The notes under the pieces were generated by a model. That model did no database searches. It worked only from the letters and a program-made list of their open reading frames with translations, and was not told where the DNA came from. A DNA stretch of 17,188 nt from Pseudomonadota bacterium. GTDB taxonomy: Bacteria; Pseudomonadota; Gammaproteobacteria; Woeseiales; Woeseiaceae. Made by a program: the position numbers and the translations under genes. Within the stretch, counting starts at the first letter, position 1, and every line of letters begins with the position of its first letter. The stretch is from contig JAPUKV010000085.1 of NCBI GenBank assembly GCA_027295475.1, forward strand, positions 1-17,188, in the 5' to 3' direction. This document shows, piece by piece, positions 1 through 6,984 of this stretch.

Positions 1-57
1 GAAGACTACAAAGCCTTCCCGGTCCTGTCGCTCGGATTCAGCGTCAATTTCTTCTGA
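1..57 (+). CDS. C-terminal end of an outer-membrane beta-barrel protein (partial)
   Basis: The window opens inside a plus-strand reading frame that ends at TGA 55-57. The last 18 residues end ...LGFSVNFF. Alternating hydrophobic and polar residues that finish on a terminal phenylalanine are the C-terminal beta-signal recognised by the BAM complex in Gram-negative outer-membrane barrels. A strong terminator follows at 113-150, so this is the last gene of its transcript. The barrel family (TonB-dependent receptor, porin or other) cannot be told from 18 residues. The membership in the outer-membrane class is inference from the beta-signal only. Confidence 0.6.
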   Translation, partial: EDYKAFPVLSLGFSVNFF

Positions 58-112
58 GTAGAGATCAGTACTCAGGTCAATCCGCGTACCCATCGCCCGA
101 CGAAACACAACA

Positions 113-150
113 CGCCCGATGTTTGCAAGACATCGGGCGTATTTTCGTCT
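113..150 (+). terminator. Rho-independent terminator after the outer-membrane protein gene
   Basis: A perfect 9-bp stem, CGCCCGATG (113-121) with CATCGGGCG (131-139), closes a 9-nt loop and is followed by a T-rich tail, TATTTTCGTCT (140-150). It lies 55 nt after the stop codon at 57 and about 120 nt before the next start, in the right orientation to end the upstream transcript. Confidence 0.85.
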
Positions 151-273
151 ACCACCAGCAAATTCAGGCGGTACTTATCATCCTCATTCAGGCGTCTTCC
201 AGGCATGATTTTGTTACCTTAGGTTTGTGTCGAGTCCGCAGATTCGTGACCCATCCCAGCCGAGGTATCAGAA

Positions 274-699
274 ATGACATCAATCACCGATCAGGTACGA
301 CGCAATTCCGTTGCCCTCATCAGTCTCGTCGTTGCCCTCTCGAGCCTGGCATACAATACCTGGCGCAACGAACAAACGGAAAGCAACCGAAATGTCCGTG
401 TAGCCGGCATGGAACTGCTCCTGAAGCTCGGTGAACTGGACAGGGTCGTATTCTTCGCCCACTACGACAGGGACAATCAGGAAGGCAATCCGCGCACAGG
501 CTGGTCCTATGCATTGACCGTGCGAGATCTCGGTGCCCTGACACCCGAACCGGCCAGTAGCGCTACGGCGAGTCTTGTCGAAGTCTGGCAGGAAAACTGG
601 TCGGGCCTGGGTGCATCAGACGAGGCGGCAGCGAAGATCTCAGACAGCATCGACACAGCCCGAAACGATGTCCTTCAAGTACTGGCGCAACTCGACTGA
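274..699 (+). CDS. Small membrane-anchored hypothetical protein
   Basis: The gene encodes 141 residues. The ATG at 274 is supported by GAGG at 262-265, eight bases upstream. A short basic N-terminus is followed by one hydrophobic segment at about residues 13-30, which predicts a single signal anchor with the rest in the periplasm. The remaining ~110 residues are soluble, with amphipathic helices at 42-60 and near the C-terminus, and contain no cysteine and no motif I recognise. The gene has its own leader after the upstream terminator and ends two bases before the convergent MFS gene. An overlapping frame starting at 123 is a shadow. The function is unknown. Confidence 0.7.
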   Translation: MTSITDQVRRNSVALISLVVALSSLAYNTWRNEQTESNRNVRVAGMELLLKLGELDRVVFFAHYDRDNQEGNPRTGWSYALTVRDLGALTPEPASSATASLVEVWQENWSGLGASDEAAAKISDSIDTARNDVLQVLAQLD

Positions 700-701
700 G
701 A

Positions 702-1877
702 TCAAATTCGAACCAGCGGGTTGTGGCGAACGATGAACAGCCCCACGACAATCACTAACAGCAAAGGGATCGGAAGCAAAACAAGTGTGTACCAGCCGTA
801 GTAGTACATTACAGTCCCCGCAAGCAGTGATGCGATGGCCGATGTGCCGAACACGCTGAATTCATTGACTGCCTGCGCTTTGAATCGCTCCGCCATCGAA
901 TAGGTCAGCGTGAGCATCGTCGTACCGCCGATATAGAGAAAATTCCAGCCGACGCCCAGCATTACCAGGGCAAACCAGTAATGCATGATCGACTGGCCCT
1001 GTAATCCAAGCAAAGCCGCCGCCAGAAGCGCTATGGCACCCACTGTCATCATCTTGACCGTACCGAGCCGCTCGATCAGCAGTCCGGACACCAGGGACGG
1101 AACGTACATGCCGAGGACGTGGCCCCGGATTACATTGGCTGTTTCCTCAAGAGAATAGCCGTCATTGATATGCATGCTGAGTGGTGTGGCCGTCATGATC
1201 AACGTCATTACGCCATAAGCGACTGTCCCGCCGAGTACCGCAACAATAAACACCGGTTGTCTGACAATCTGAGCCAACGATCTGTGGGATTGCGTTGTCG
1301 TGCCGTGTTCCTCGCCGCGCAGGGGACCGAGCATCAGAAACAGGAGTGACTGGACGACATACAACGCGGCCACTGCAATCAGCGTGCCCACATAGGGGAC
1401 GTCGCCAAGCCAGGATGGAGCGTGTTTCACAAGTTCGGGGCCGACGAAGGCCCCACCGACCGCACCGACCAGCACGATCGAAATCGCGCGACCGGCCTGG
1501 TCGTGCTTGACGCTCTCAACTGCGGCGTACCGGTATTGCTGCGTAAAAGCCATGTTGATGCCGAAGATGGCAACAGCAACGATGAATAGTGGAAAGCTCG
1601 AGACCGTGACTGCGTATGCTGCCAGCAGTGCTGACGCGGCCGCCGACAGCGAGGCAATTGCACATCCGAGCCTGCGGCCAATAGCACGCATCAGGAGCGT
1701 CGCCGGTATGGTTGTCGCTGCGACACTGATTACCATGACCGACACCGGCAGCGTGGCCAGTGCCTGGTTGCCGACCAGTCCCGAACCGATGATCCCGCCG
1801 AGTGTCACCAGCACGATGGCGCCTGTCGCCGAGATTAGCTGGCAGCTTAAAAGAATTGACAGGTTGCGTTTTGCCAT
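702..1877 (-). CDS. Major facilitator superfamily permease
   Basis: The 391-residue product is almost entirely hydrophobic, with about 12 predicted membrane helices, the size and texture of an MFS transporter. A basic loop after the second helix (R-x2-G-R-R-L-G) matches the position of MFS motif A, and the middle of the protein has the usual hydrophilic cytoplasmic loop (around EEHGTTTQSHRS) between the two six-helix halves. The substrate is not identifiable. Two starts are possible: ATG at 1898, which would follow the -10 element by only a few bases, and ATG at 1877 (MAKRNLS), which starts a few residues before the first helix as MFS proteins usually do. I prefer 1877, without a convincing ribosome-binding site. 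The gene is divergent from arfB. Confidence 0.88.
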   Translation of the reverse strand: MAKRNLSILLSCQLISATGAIVLVTLGGIIGSGLVGNQALATLPVSVMVISVAATTIPATLLMRAIGRRLGCAIASLSAAASALLAAYAVTVSSFPLFIVAVAIFGINMAFTQQYRYAAVESVKHDQAGRAISIVLVGAVGGAFVGPELVKHAPSWLGDVPYVGTLIAVAALYVVQSLLFLMLGPLRGEEHGTTTQSHRSLAQIVRQPVFIVAVLGGTVAYGVMTLIMTATPLSMHINDGYSLEETANVIRGHVLGMYVPSLVSGLLIERLGTVKMMTVGAIALLAAALLGLQGQSIMHYWFALVMLGVGWNFLYIGGTTMLTLTYSMAERFKAQAVNEFSVFGTSAIASLLAGTVMYYYGWYTLVLLPIPLLLVIVVGLFIVRHNPLVRI

Positions 1878-1906
1878 AAGTGCAGCATTCTCACACATTT
1901 CCGCCC

Positions 1907-1913
1907 GTATAAT
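1907..1913. promoter_or_regulatory. Back-to-back -10 elements shared by arfB and the MFS gene
   Basis: A perfect TATAAT lies at 1908-1913 on the plus strand. The same bases read TTATAC (1912-1907) on the minus strand, a good -10 for the divergent MFS gene. A transcript initiated seven bases after the plus-strand element would begin at 1920, the A of the arfB ATG. The minus transcript would begin near 1900. No good -35 element is visible at 16-18 bp for the plus direction. Assignment as a promoter is inference from the hexamer match and position. Confidence 0.55.
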
Positions 1914-1919
1914 TGCCGC

Positions 1920-2336
1920 ATGCTCAAGATCAACGACAACGTTTCCATCCCCCAGTCCGAGATAGAAATTTCAGCTATTCGCTCGCAGGGTGCGGGCGGT
2001 CAGAACGTCAACAAGGTGTCGACAGCTATTCATATTCGATTCGACGTTCGGGCATCGTCGGCGCTTGCAGATAATGACAAGGCGCGCGTACTGCGCGTCC
2101 GGGATCAGCGTATTTCCAAAGACGGCATCATCGTTATCAAGTCCCAGAGATTCCGCAGCCAGGACAAGAACCGGTCAGATGCACTTGAAAAACTGGCGGA
2201 GATAATTCGAAAAGCGTTGGTCGAAAAAAAGCCGCGGAAACCGACCAAACCATCCACAAGATCCAGGGAAAAACGTCTCGACGAAAAGACAAAGCGAGGT
2301 CGACTCAAAGAAACGCGGCGAAAAATTATCGAATAA
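1920..2336 (+). CDS. arfB: Alternative ribosome-rescue factor B (peptidyl-tRNA hydrolase ArfB)
   Basis: ArfB enters the A site of ribosomes stalled without a stop codon and hydrolyses the peptidyl-tRNA. The 138-residue product has the expected length. The catalytic GGQ motif lies at about residues 27-29 in SQGAGGQNVNKVSTA, the class I release-factor signature. The C-terminus is a basic tail (KKPRKPTKPSTRSREKR...), the part that sits in the empty mRNA channel. The start at 1920 fits the known N-terminus of the E. coli protein (YaeJ). No Shine-Dalgarno sequence precedes the ATG and a TATAAT ends seven bases before it, so the mRNA may be leaderless. The gene converges with the regulator that ends at 2362. 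Confidence 0.96.
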   Translation: MLKINDNVSIPQSEIEISAIRSQGAGGQNVNKVSTAIHIRFDVRASSALADNDKARVLRVRDQRISKDGIIVIKSQRFRSQDKNRSDALEKLAEIIRKALVEKKPRKPTKPSTRSREKRLDEKTKRGRLKETRRKIIE

Positions 2337-2361
2337 CTCTCAGATAAATACTCGCCGAATA

Positions 2362-4230
2362 CTACGCAGCATCGCAAAGCACGTGATCGTTATTCCATCG
2401 GCACCCAATGCTGCTCCAGTAATCGGTGAGGCCCAGTGCCTGCAGAAGCTCCGGAAATTCTTCGTGTTCACGAAGCACTTTGAATTCATCCAGGTAAATT
2501 ATTTCAATTTCGTAGAATTCACCTGACTGCTGCAAAGCCCAGGCTGCCGCCATCGCCTTGTCCCCCTGACCCAGCAATGCCCAAAGCGTCAGTTCTATGT
2601 TCTTCTGCAAAGCACCGCTTTTTGCAGCCGCAGAAATGGCTGCAACGGTTTCACCAAGGCTATCTGCGTCTGACGCATTCATTATTCCGTCGAAAACCGC
2701 GTCAACCCATCCCGTTGGCTGGCTATACGATAGCAATGCCTCTTTCGCCTTTTGTCTGGCCTCGTCTATTCGTTGCTCACGTAACAGGAAAAGCGTGTAG
2801 GAGAGATTGTGAATCCAGGAACCGACATCTTTGTCGGCAGCTTTTCCGTAGTATCTTTCAGCGTTTTCCGAGTCGTTCAGCCAGTGATAAGCAACGCCAA
2901 GCCGCGCATTCAGTATGGGCGATGCCGTGTCCATTTCCTGGGCCATCTTCGCCTGTTCCAGTGACTTCTCGAGTAGCCCTACGTCTGCCAGGAATCGCGA
3001 ATACCAGTGGTGTGACGTCGGATAGACACTTGAACTGTTGATCGCAGTCTCGAAGGCTTCGGCCGCGTCTGCCCAATTGAATCTCTTGGTTTCAACAAAT
3101 CCGTAGACCGTACCCGCCGAGTCTCGAATTCCGGGATCCAATTGCGCCCCGGTATTGGCGGTTTCGATGGCCATTTCGTACAGTAATTCCCGGTCGTTGC
3201 CCGGATAGTCAGCTAGCAGTACGTACGAATTTGCAAGTCCCAGGTAGGCAGGTCCGTAGTTGGGGTCCAGATTTATCGCTGCTGTGAAAAATTCCACGGC
3301 TCGATTCAGTTCCGGCTCTGAACGTTTGCTAAAGGCGAAGTCGCCGAGCAAATAAAGGTCATACGCCTCGAAGCTGGCCGGTCGGGTGGGTGCTGTAACC
3401 GCAATTTCCGACTTGCCCAAAATCGCATCACGCACACGGTTGGCGACCCGTTCATGCAGCCCAAACACTTCCTCCACTTCCTCAGCCGCGCCGTCGATAC
3501 TGTCAGACCAAAGAACCTCACCGTCATCTGCCACCACCTGCGCCGTGATTCTTACTCGTCCACCTGCCTGCTGAACGCTGCCCGTAACCACCGAGTCGAC
3601 GCCCAACTCTTCTGAAATTTGATGAACAGGGACTTCGCACGGTGCCTTAACGACCCTGAGCTTGGGCACGCGATAAAGTGTGCTGACCAACTGTTCCCTG
3701 AATCCATAGACAAACGGCTCGTTCGGCTCCGAACTCATGTTTTCAAACGGACACACGGCGACAGAACTCATGGAGGATGGTCGATTGCCAAGGACAACAA
3801 TCGCGATCACAGCGATTGCCATGGCACCGCCCACGATTGGCCACAAATACGCAGGAAAGAACGGAATATTTCCGGGCTCCTCCGGCTCAGGGGCGACGAG
3901 TGGCGTAACGGGCAGCATGAGTCGATAGCCACGCCGTGCGATTCTCTCGATGTAGGTGGGATTTCGGCTATCGTCACCGAGGCAGCTGCGAATAACAGAG
4001 ATACTACGGGTAATCGGCTCGTCGCTCATCGCACGCCCGTCCCACAGGGCCTCGACAAGATCCTCGTTACTGACAACCTCACCTTGACGGCTCGCCAGAA
4101 ATACCAGCACATCCATCGGGCGCGGTTCTACCGTCACGCGGGTCTCACCGTCCCGCAACAAATTGCGCTCGGGCAAGACAGTCCAGGGCCCGAGTTCGAA
4201 TCCTTTCCTTAGATCTTCAAACGTCGCCAA
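2362..4230 (-). CDS. Membrane-spanning CadC/ToxR-like transcriptional regulator with TolB-like and TPR regions
   Basis: This 622-residue protein starts with an OmpR/PhoB-type winged helix (about residues 10-107, ending in the typical YIERIARRGYRL wing). A proline- and acid-rich linker follows, then one transmembrane helix (about 124-148), then a periplasmic sensor. Residues 155-270 resemble the TolB-like N-terminal fold seen in CadC-type and cyclase-type sensors (AVCPFENMS..., GVDSVVTGSVQ..., W-S-D-S). From about 285 onward there are TPR-like helix pairs (LDPNYGPAYLGLANSY and later copies). Two cysteines sit close to the C-terminus and two more at about 160 and 198, so a redox-sensitive disulfide is possible. 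The best start is TTG at 4230, preceded by GGGGA at nine bases. Such proteins bind DNA while in the membrane. The target may be the divergent genes at 4407-5083, which is inference. Confidence 0.88.
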   Translation of the reverse strand: MATFEDLRKGFELGPWTVLPERNLLRDGETRVTVEPRPMDVLVFLASRQGEVVSNEDLVEALWDGRAMSDEPITRSISVIRSCLGDDSRNPTYIERIARRGYRLMLPVTPLVAPEPEEPGNIPFFPAYLWPIVGGAMAIAVIAIVVLGNRPSSMSSVAVCPFENMSSEPNEPFVYGFREQLVSTLYRVPKLRVVKAPCEVPVHQISEELGVDSVVTGSVQQAGGRVRITAQVVADDGEVLWSDSIDGAAEEVEEVFGLHERVANRVRDAILGKSEIAVTAPTRPASFEAYDLYLLGDFAFSKRSEPELNRAVEFFTAAINLDPNYGPAYLGLANSYVLLADYPGNDRELLYEMAIETANTGAQLDPGIRDSAGTVYGFVETKRFNWADAAEAFETAINSSSVYPTSHHWYSRFLADVGLLEKSLEQAKMAQEMDTASPILNARLGVAYHWLNDSENAERYYGKAADKDVGSWIHNLSYTLFLLREQRIDEARQKAKEALLSYSQPTGWVDAVFDGIMNASDADSLGETVAAISAAAKSGALQKNIELTLWALLGQGDKAMAAAWALQQSGEFYEIEIIYLDEFKVLREHEEFPELLQALGLTDYWSSIGCRWNNDHVLCDAA

Positions 4231-4340
4231 GCTGATGGTCCCCGGTCTGTGTTGCGCTTTGTTCTCGCTGGAGCAGCGCTCAGGCCAATAGTACGTTAAG
4301 AATGGCCCGGAATCCGCGCTGTCGCTGTTGGCGCCACCTG

Positions 4341-4380
4341 CAGGTCTTGACCTGTGGTGTTATTTTGTTACCCTGGTAAC
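4341..4380. promoter_or_regulatory. Two perfect 14-bp palindromes in the divergent control region
   Basis: CAGGTC-TT-GACCTG (4341-4354) and GTTACC-CT-GGTAAC (4367-4380) are each perfect inverted repeats of 6 bp with a 2-bp centre. Their centres are 26 bp apart. The first contains a -35-like TTGACC (4347-4352) and the second covers the place where a -10 would lie, 27-66 bases before the ATG at 4407. They lie between the membrane regulator and the small operon. The arm sequences differ, so two proteins, or one tolerant protein, could bind. An operator role is inferred. Confidence 0.5.
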
Positions 4381-4406
4381 ATCTGAGGCGCATCGCTGAG
4401 CAAATC

Positions 4407-4661
4407 ATGCCAAAGCATCTGATCCAAAGGACACAAACCGGCGTCCGCATCGAAAAATCCCTCCTGAAAGTCCTGAAGGGACTGGCAGAGTATTGCGAGC
4501 TGTCGCTTGGAGACCTGCTGGAGGGCATTGTCCTGCACAGTTTTGCAGGCAAGGCGCCCTTCTCCGAGGAAACGATCAAGGTCGTGAATGGACTCAAGGA
4601 GGTCTACGACTGCAGGTTGACGGCTGCCGACAGCCACAAATTGCTGGAGGCGGAACAATGA
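4407..4661 (+). CDS. Small conserved protein, possible ribbon-helix-helix DNA-binding fold
   Basis: The product has 84 residues. Residues 9-45 follow the layout of a ribbon-helix-helix domain: a short strand (QTGVRIEK), a first helix (SLLKVLKGLAEYCE), a turn (LSLG) and a second helix (DLLEGIVLHSF). The remaining 35 residues are helical and acidic. If the fold is right, the protein could dimerise and bind the palindromes just upstream. No clear Shine-Dalgarno is visible before ATG 4407. Its stop codon overlaps the next start (ATGA at 4658-4661), so the two are translationally coupled. The fold assignment is by pattern only and could be wrong; the coding call itself is firmer. Confidence 0.65.
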   Translation: MPKHLIQRTQTGVRIEKSLLKVLKGLAEYCELSLGDLLEGIVLHSFAGKAPFSEETIKVVNGLKEVYDCRLTAADSHKLLEAEQ

Positions 4662-5083
4662 GTCCCCTCGCCCGGAGTGCATCGCCTTGTGGTGCTGCAA
4701 TAAGCATTGAAGCTTTCGAGGACGGTTCCGTCGATCCTGCTCAGTTCGATCACGAAGCCCACATCTTTGTCGGCTGGTCATACTTGCAGCTGTACGAGCT
4801 CCAGGAAGCGATCGACCGCTTCAGCGCTGCGCTGCGCCGCTTGACAAAGAAACTCGGTATCGAAACGAAGTATCACGAAACGATAACCTGGTTCTACATG
4901 ATTTTGATCGCCGACAGGCGATCGACATCGGCATCGAACGACTGGCAAGGATTCAGGCAGGGCAACGCGGACCTTTTTGCCAGGCGGCCCTCAATAATCA
5001 GTCAATACTATTCTGACAAACGACTCGGCACATCGCTGGCCCGGACACAATTCGTGTTGCCGGACCGCGTGCCGCTAACCTGA
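4658..5083 (+). CDS. Conserved hypothetical protein with HEAH and YHETIT motifs
   Basis: The 141-residue product starts at ATG 4658, overlapping the preceding stop by four bases. The same frame is open from 4493, but residues before 4658 are read from the upstream gene in another frame. A histidine-containing segment FDHEAHIFVGWSYL is followed by a helix (EAIDRFSAALRRL) and YHETITWFYMILIADRR. The spacing H-x2-H ... H-E-T-I-T recurs in a proteobacterial family I know only as uncharacterised, and could form a metal or ligand site. No signal peptide or membrane helix is visible. The C-terminus (YYSDKRLGTSLARTQFVLPD) is also typical of that family. The function is unknown. It ends 27 bp from the convergent fhs gene. 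Confidence 0.75.
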   Translation: MSPLARSASPCGAAISIEAFEDGSVDPAQFDHEAHIFVGWSYLQLYELQEAIDRFSAALRRLTKKLGIETKYHETITWFYMILIADRRSTSASNDWQGFRQGNADLFARRPSIISQYYSDKRLGTSLARTQFVLPDRVPLT

Positions 5084-5110
5084 AGCATCGAACCGCGGCC
5101 GCACGAGACG

Positions 5111-6787
5111 TCAGAAGAGTCCCTCGATCCGCCCTTCTGAGTTAACGCGTATGTTTTCGGCGGCCGGTTTCCTCGGCAACCCGGGCATGGTCATGATGGC
5201 ACCGCAGACGACGACGACGAATTCGGCGCCGGCCGCCAGCCGAATTTCACGAATTGGCACAACATGCCCTTTTGGCGCACCGAGCAGATTCGGATCCGTT
5301 GAAAAACTGAATTGAGTCTTGGCCATGCAGACGGGATAGCTGCCGTAACCACTTTTTTCGAACTCGGCAAACTGAGCACGCACCTTCTTGTCTGCGATCA
5401 CGTCATCGGCGCCATATATCGTTCTGGCAATATGGCGCGCTTTTTCCCACAAGCTCATGTCGTCGTCGTAAAGTGTTCTGAATTGAGCCTGCTTTGAATC
5501 GGCCAGGCGCACGATGTGCTCGGCGAGTTCCGTTGCGCCTTTGCCGCCTTCTGCCCAGTGCCGGCATTCGATAGCCTCAAGACTAAAGCCACGGCAGTAG
5601 TCCTTGATGACTTCGACCTCGGCATCGGTGTCGGCGCTGAACCTGTTGATGGCGACCACAACCGGAACGCCGAAATGGCCCAGGTTACGGATATGCTGGC
5701 CGAGATTGATGCAACCATCGTGCAGCGCATCAGTGTTTTCCTCAGACAGCATCTTCTTCGACACTCCGCCATGCATTTTCAAGGCTCTAACCGTCGCCAC
5801 CAGCACCACGGCAGCCGGAAGCAGCTTGGCTTTGCGACATTTGATATTGAAGAATTTCTCCGCACCAAGATCGGCGCCGAATCCCGCCTCTGTTACTACG
5901 TAATCGGCAAATTTCAGTGCTGTCTTGGTTGCAACAACTGAATTACAACCATGCGCAATGTTTGCGAACGGTCCGCCGTGTATCAGCGCCGGGTTGTTTT
6001 CCAGGGTCTGCACTAGGTTCGGCATGAATGCGTCTCTGAGCAACGCTGTCATCGCGCCGTGTGCATTGAGTGCTTCGACTGTGACCGGGGAAAGATCACG
6101 CGTATAGCCTATGACGATATTCGCCAGACGCCGTCCAAGGTCTTTGAGGTCAGTCGCCAGGCAAAAGACTGCCATGATTTCGGACGCGACGGTGATGTCG
6201 TAGCCGCTTTCTCGCGGTACACCGTGAATCCTCCCCCCGAGTCCAATCGTAATGTTGCGAAGTGCACGGTCATTCATGTCGACAACGCGTCGCCAGGTGA
6301 TACGGCGGGGATCAAGACCGAGTTCGTTGTCCCAATGAATGTGGTTGTCAATCAGCGCCGCCAGCAAGTTGTGAGCCGCACCGATCGCATGAAAGTCGCC
6401 CGTGAAGTGAAGATTGATGTCGCTCATCGGGATGACCTGAGCGTAACCGCCACCGGCCGCTCCGCCTTTCATGCCAAAGCAAGGCCCGAGACTCGGTTCA
6501 CGAAGACAAATGACGGCGTTCTTGCCGATGTGATTCAGTGCATCACCAAGTCCGACTGTTGTCGTCGTTTTGCCCTCACCTGCCGGCGTCGGTGAAACCG
6601 CTGTCACCAGGATCAATTTGCCATCATCGTTTGATGCTGCGGCATCAATGGACTCGTAGTCGATTTTGGCTTTATCGTGACCCCACGGAATCACAGATTT
6701 CCCGGTGATGCCAAGTTTCTTGCCAATGTCTTGAATCGGCAGCATCTGGGCCGCCTGGGCGATCTCGATATCTGGTTTTTGACTCAC
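5111..6787 (-). CDS. fhs: Formate-tetrahydrofolate ligase
   Basis: The enzyme makes 10-formyltetrahydrofolate from formate, ATP and tetrahydrofolate in the cytoplasm and feeds the one-carbon pool. The 558-residue length is the family norm. Visible signatures are the P-loop-like TPAGEGKTT (about residues 67-75), the [20 protein letters not shown] segment starting near residue 95, and the C-terminal [15 protein letters not shown]. The start is GTG at 6787; a GGGG lies about eight to ten bases upstream and the family N-terminus fits. The neighbours (a convergent unknown gene downstream and a PQQ dehydrogenase upstream on the same strand) do not form an obvious folate operon. The 197-bp gap upstream suggests its own promoter. 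Confidence 0.97.
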   Translation of the reverse strand: MSQKPDIEIAQAAQMLPIQDIGKKLGITGKSVIPWGHDKAKIDYESIDAAASNDDGKLILVTAVSPTPAGEGKTTTTVGLGDALNHIGKNAVICLREPSLGPCFGMKGGAAGGGYAQVIPMSDINLHFTGDFHAIGAAHNLLAALIDNHIHWDNELGLDPRRITWRRVVDMNDRALRNITIGLGGRIHGVPRESGYDITVASEIMAVFCLATDLKDLGRRLANIVIGYTRDLSPVTVEALNAHGAMTALLRDAFMPNLVQTLENNPALIHGGPFANIAHGCNSVVATKTALKFADYVVTEAGFGADLGAEKFFNIKCRKAKLLPAAVVLVATVRALKMHGGVSKKMLSEENTDALHDGCINLGQHIRNLGHFGVPVVVAINRFSADTDAEVEVIKDYCRGFSLEAIECRHWAEGGKGATELAEHIVRLADSKQAQFRTLYDDDMSLWEKARHIARTIYGADDVIADKKVRAQFAEFEKSGYGSYPVCMAKTQFSFSTDPNLLGAPKGHVVPIREIRLAAGAEFVVVVCGAIMTMPGLPRKPAAENIRVNSEGRIEGLF

Positions 6788-6819
6788 TTTGAAACCCCAA
6801 TCGCACTCCGCCAGCGCAG

Positions 6820-6825
6820 TTTATA
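6820..6825 (-). promoter_or_regulatory. Candidate -10 element for fhs
   Basis: The minus strand reads TATAAA here, about 33-38 bases before the GTG start of fhs at 6787. No good -35 hexamer is visible at the usual distance, so the call rests on the hexamer and its position alone. Confidence 0.25.
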
Positions 6826-6984
6826 GAAAAAATGCTGCCATAGGAAAGAGCCAGATATAGTTCGTTCGGCACATGACATTCGCTCTGATATCTGTGCAAG
6901 CATCGCCCGTCAGGACGGACTCCTGCGGGGGTGTCTGTTAGCAACTGTATGAGTCATTCCTGAAGGACGATTTGTGCAGCTATG

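Noticed and set aside
208..218. ATTTTGTTACC shared with 4362-4372 upstream of two plus-strand genes
   Set aside because: An 11-base match between two places in 17 kb is expected by chance, and only the second copy is part of a palindrome.
123..434. A 103-residue frame overlapping the hypothetical gene at 274
   Set aside because: It starts in the loop of the terminator, has no ribosome-binding site, and its composition is not protein-like.
3619..4212. A 197-residue plus-strand frame antisense to the membrane regulator
   Set aside because: It covers the winged-helix and membrane region of the opposite gene and has no protein features of its own.
6059..6595. A 178-residue plus-strand frame inside fhs, and another at 5516-5941
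   Set aside because: Both are antisense to the well-conserved formate-tetrahydrofolate ligase and show no ribosome-binding site or domain.
6907..6918. CCGTC-AG-GACGG as a terminator for the lipoprotein dehydrogenase
   Set aside because: The two-base loop is too small for a hairpin and no T-tract follows on the minus strand.
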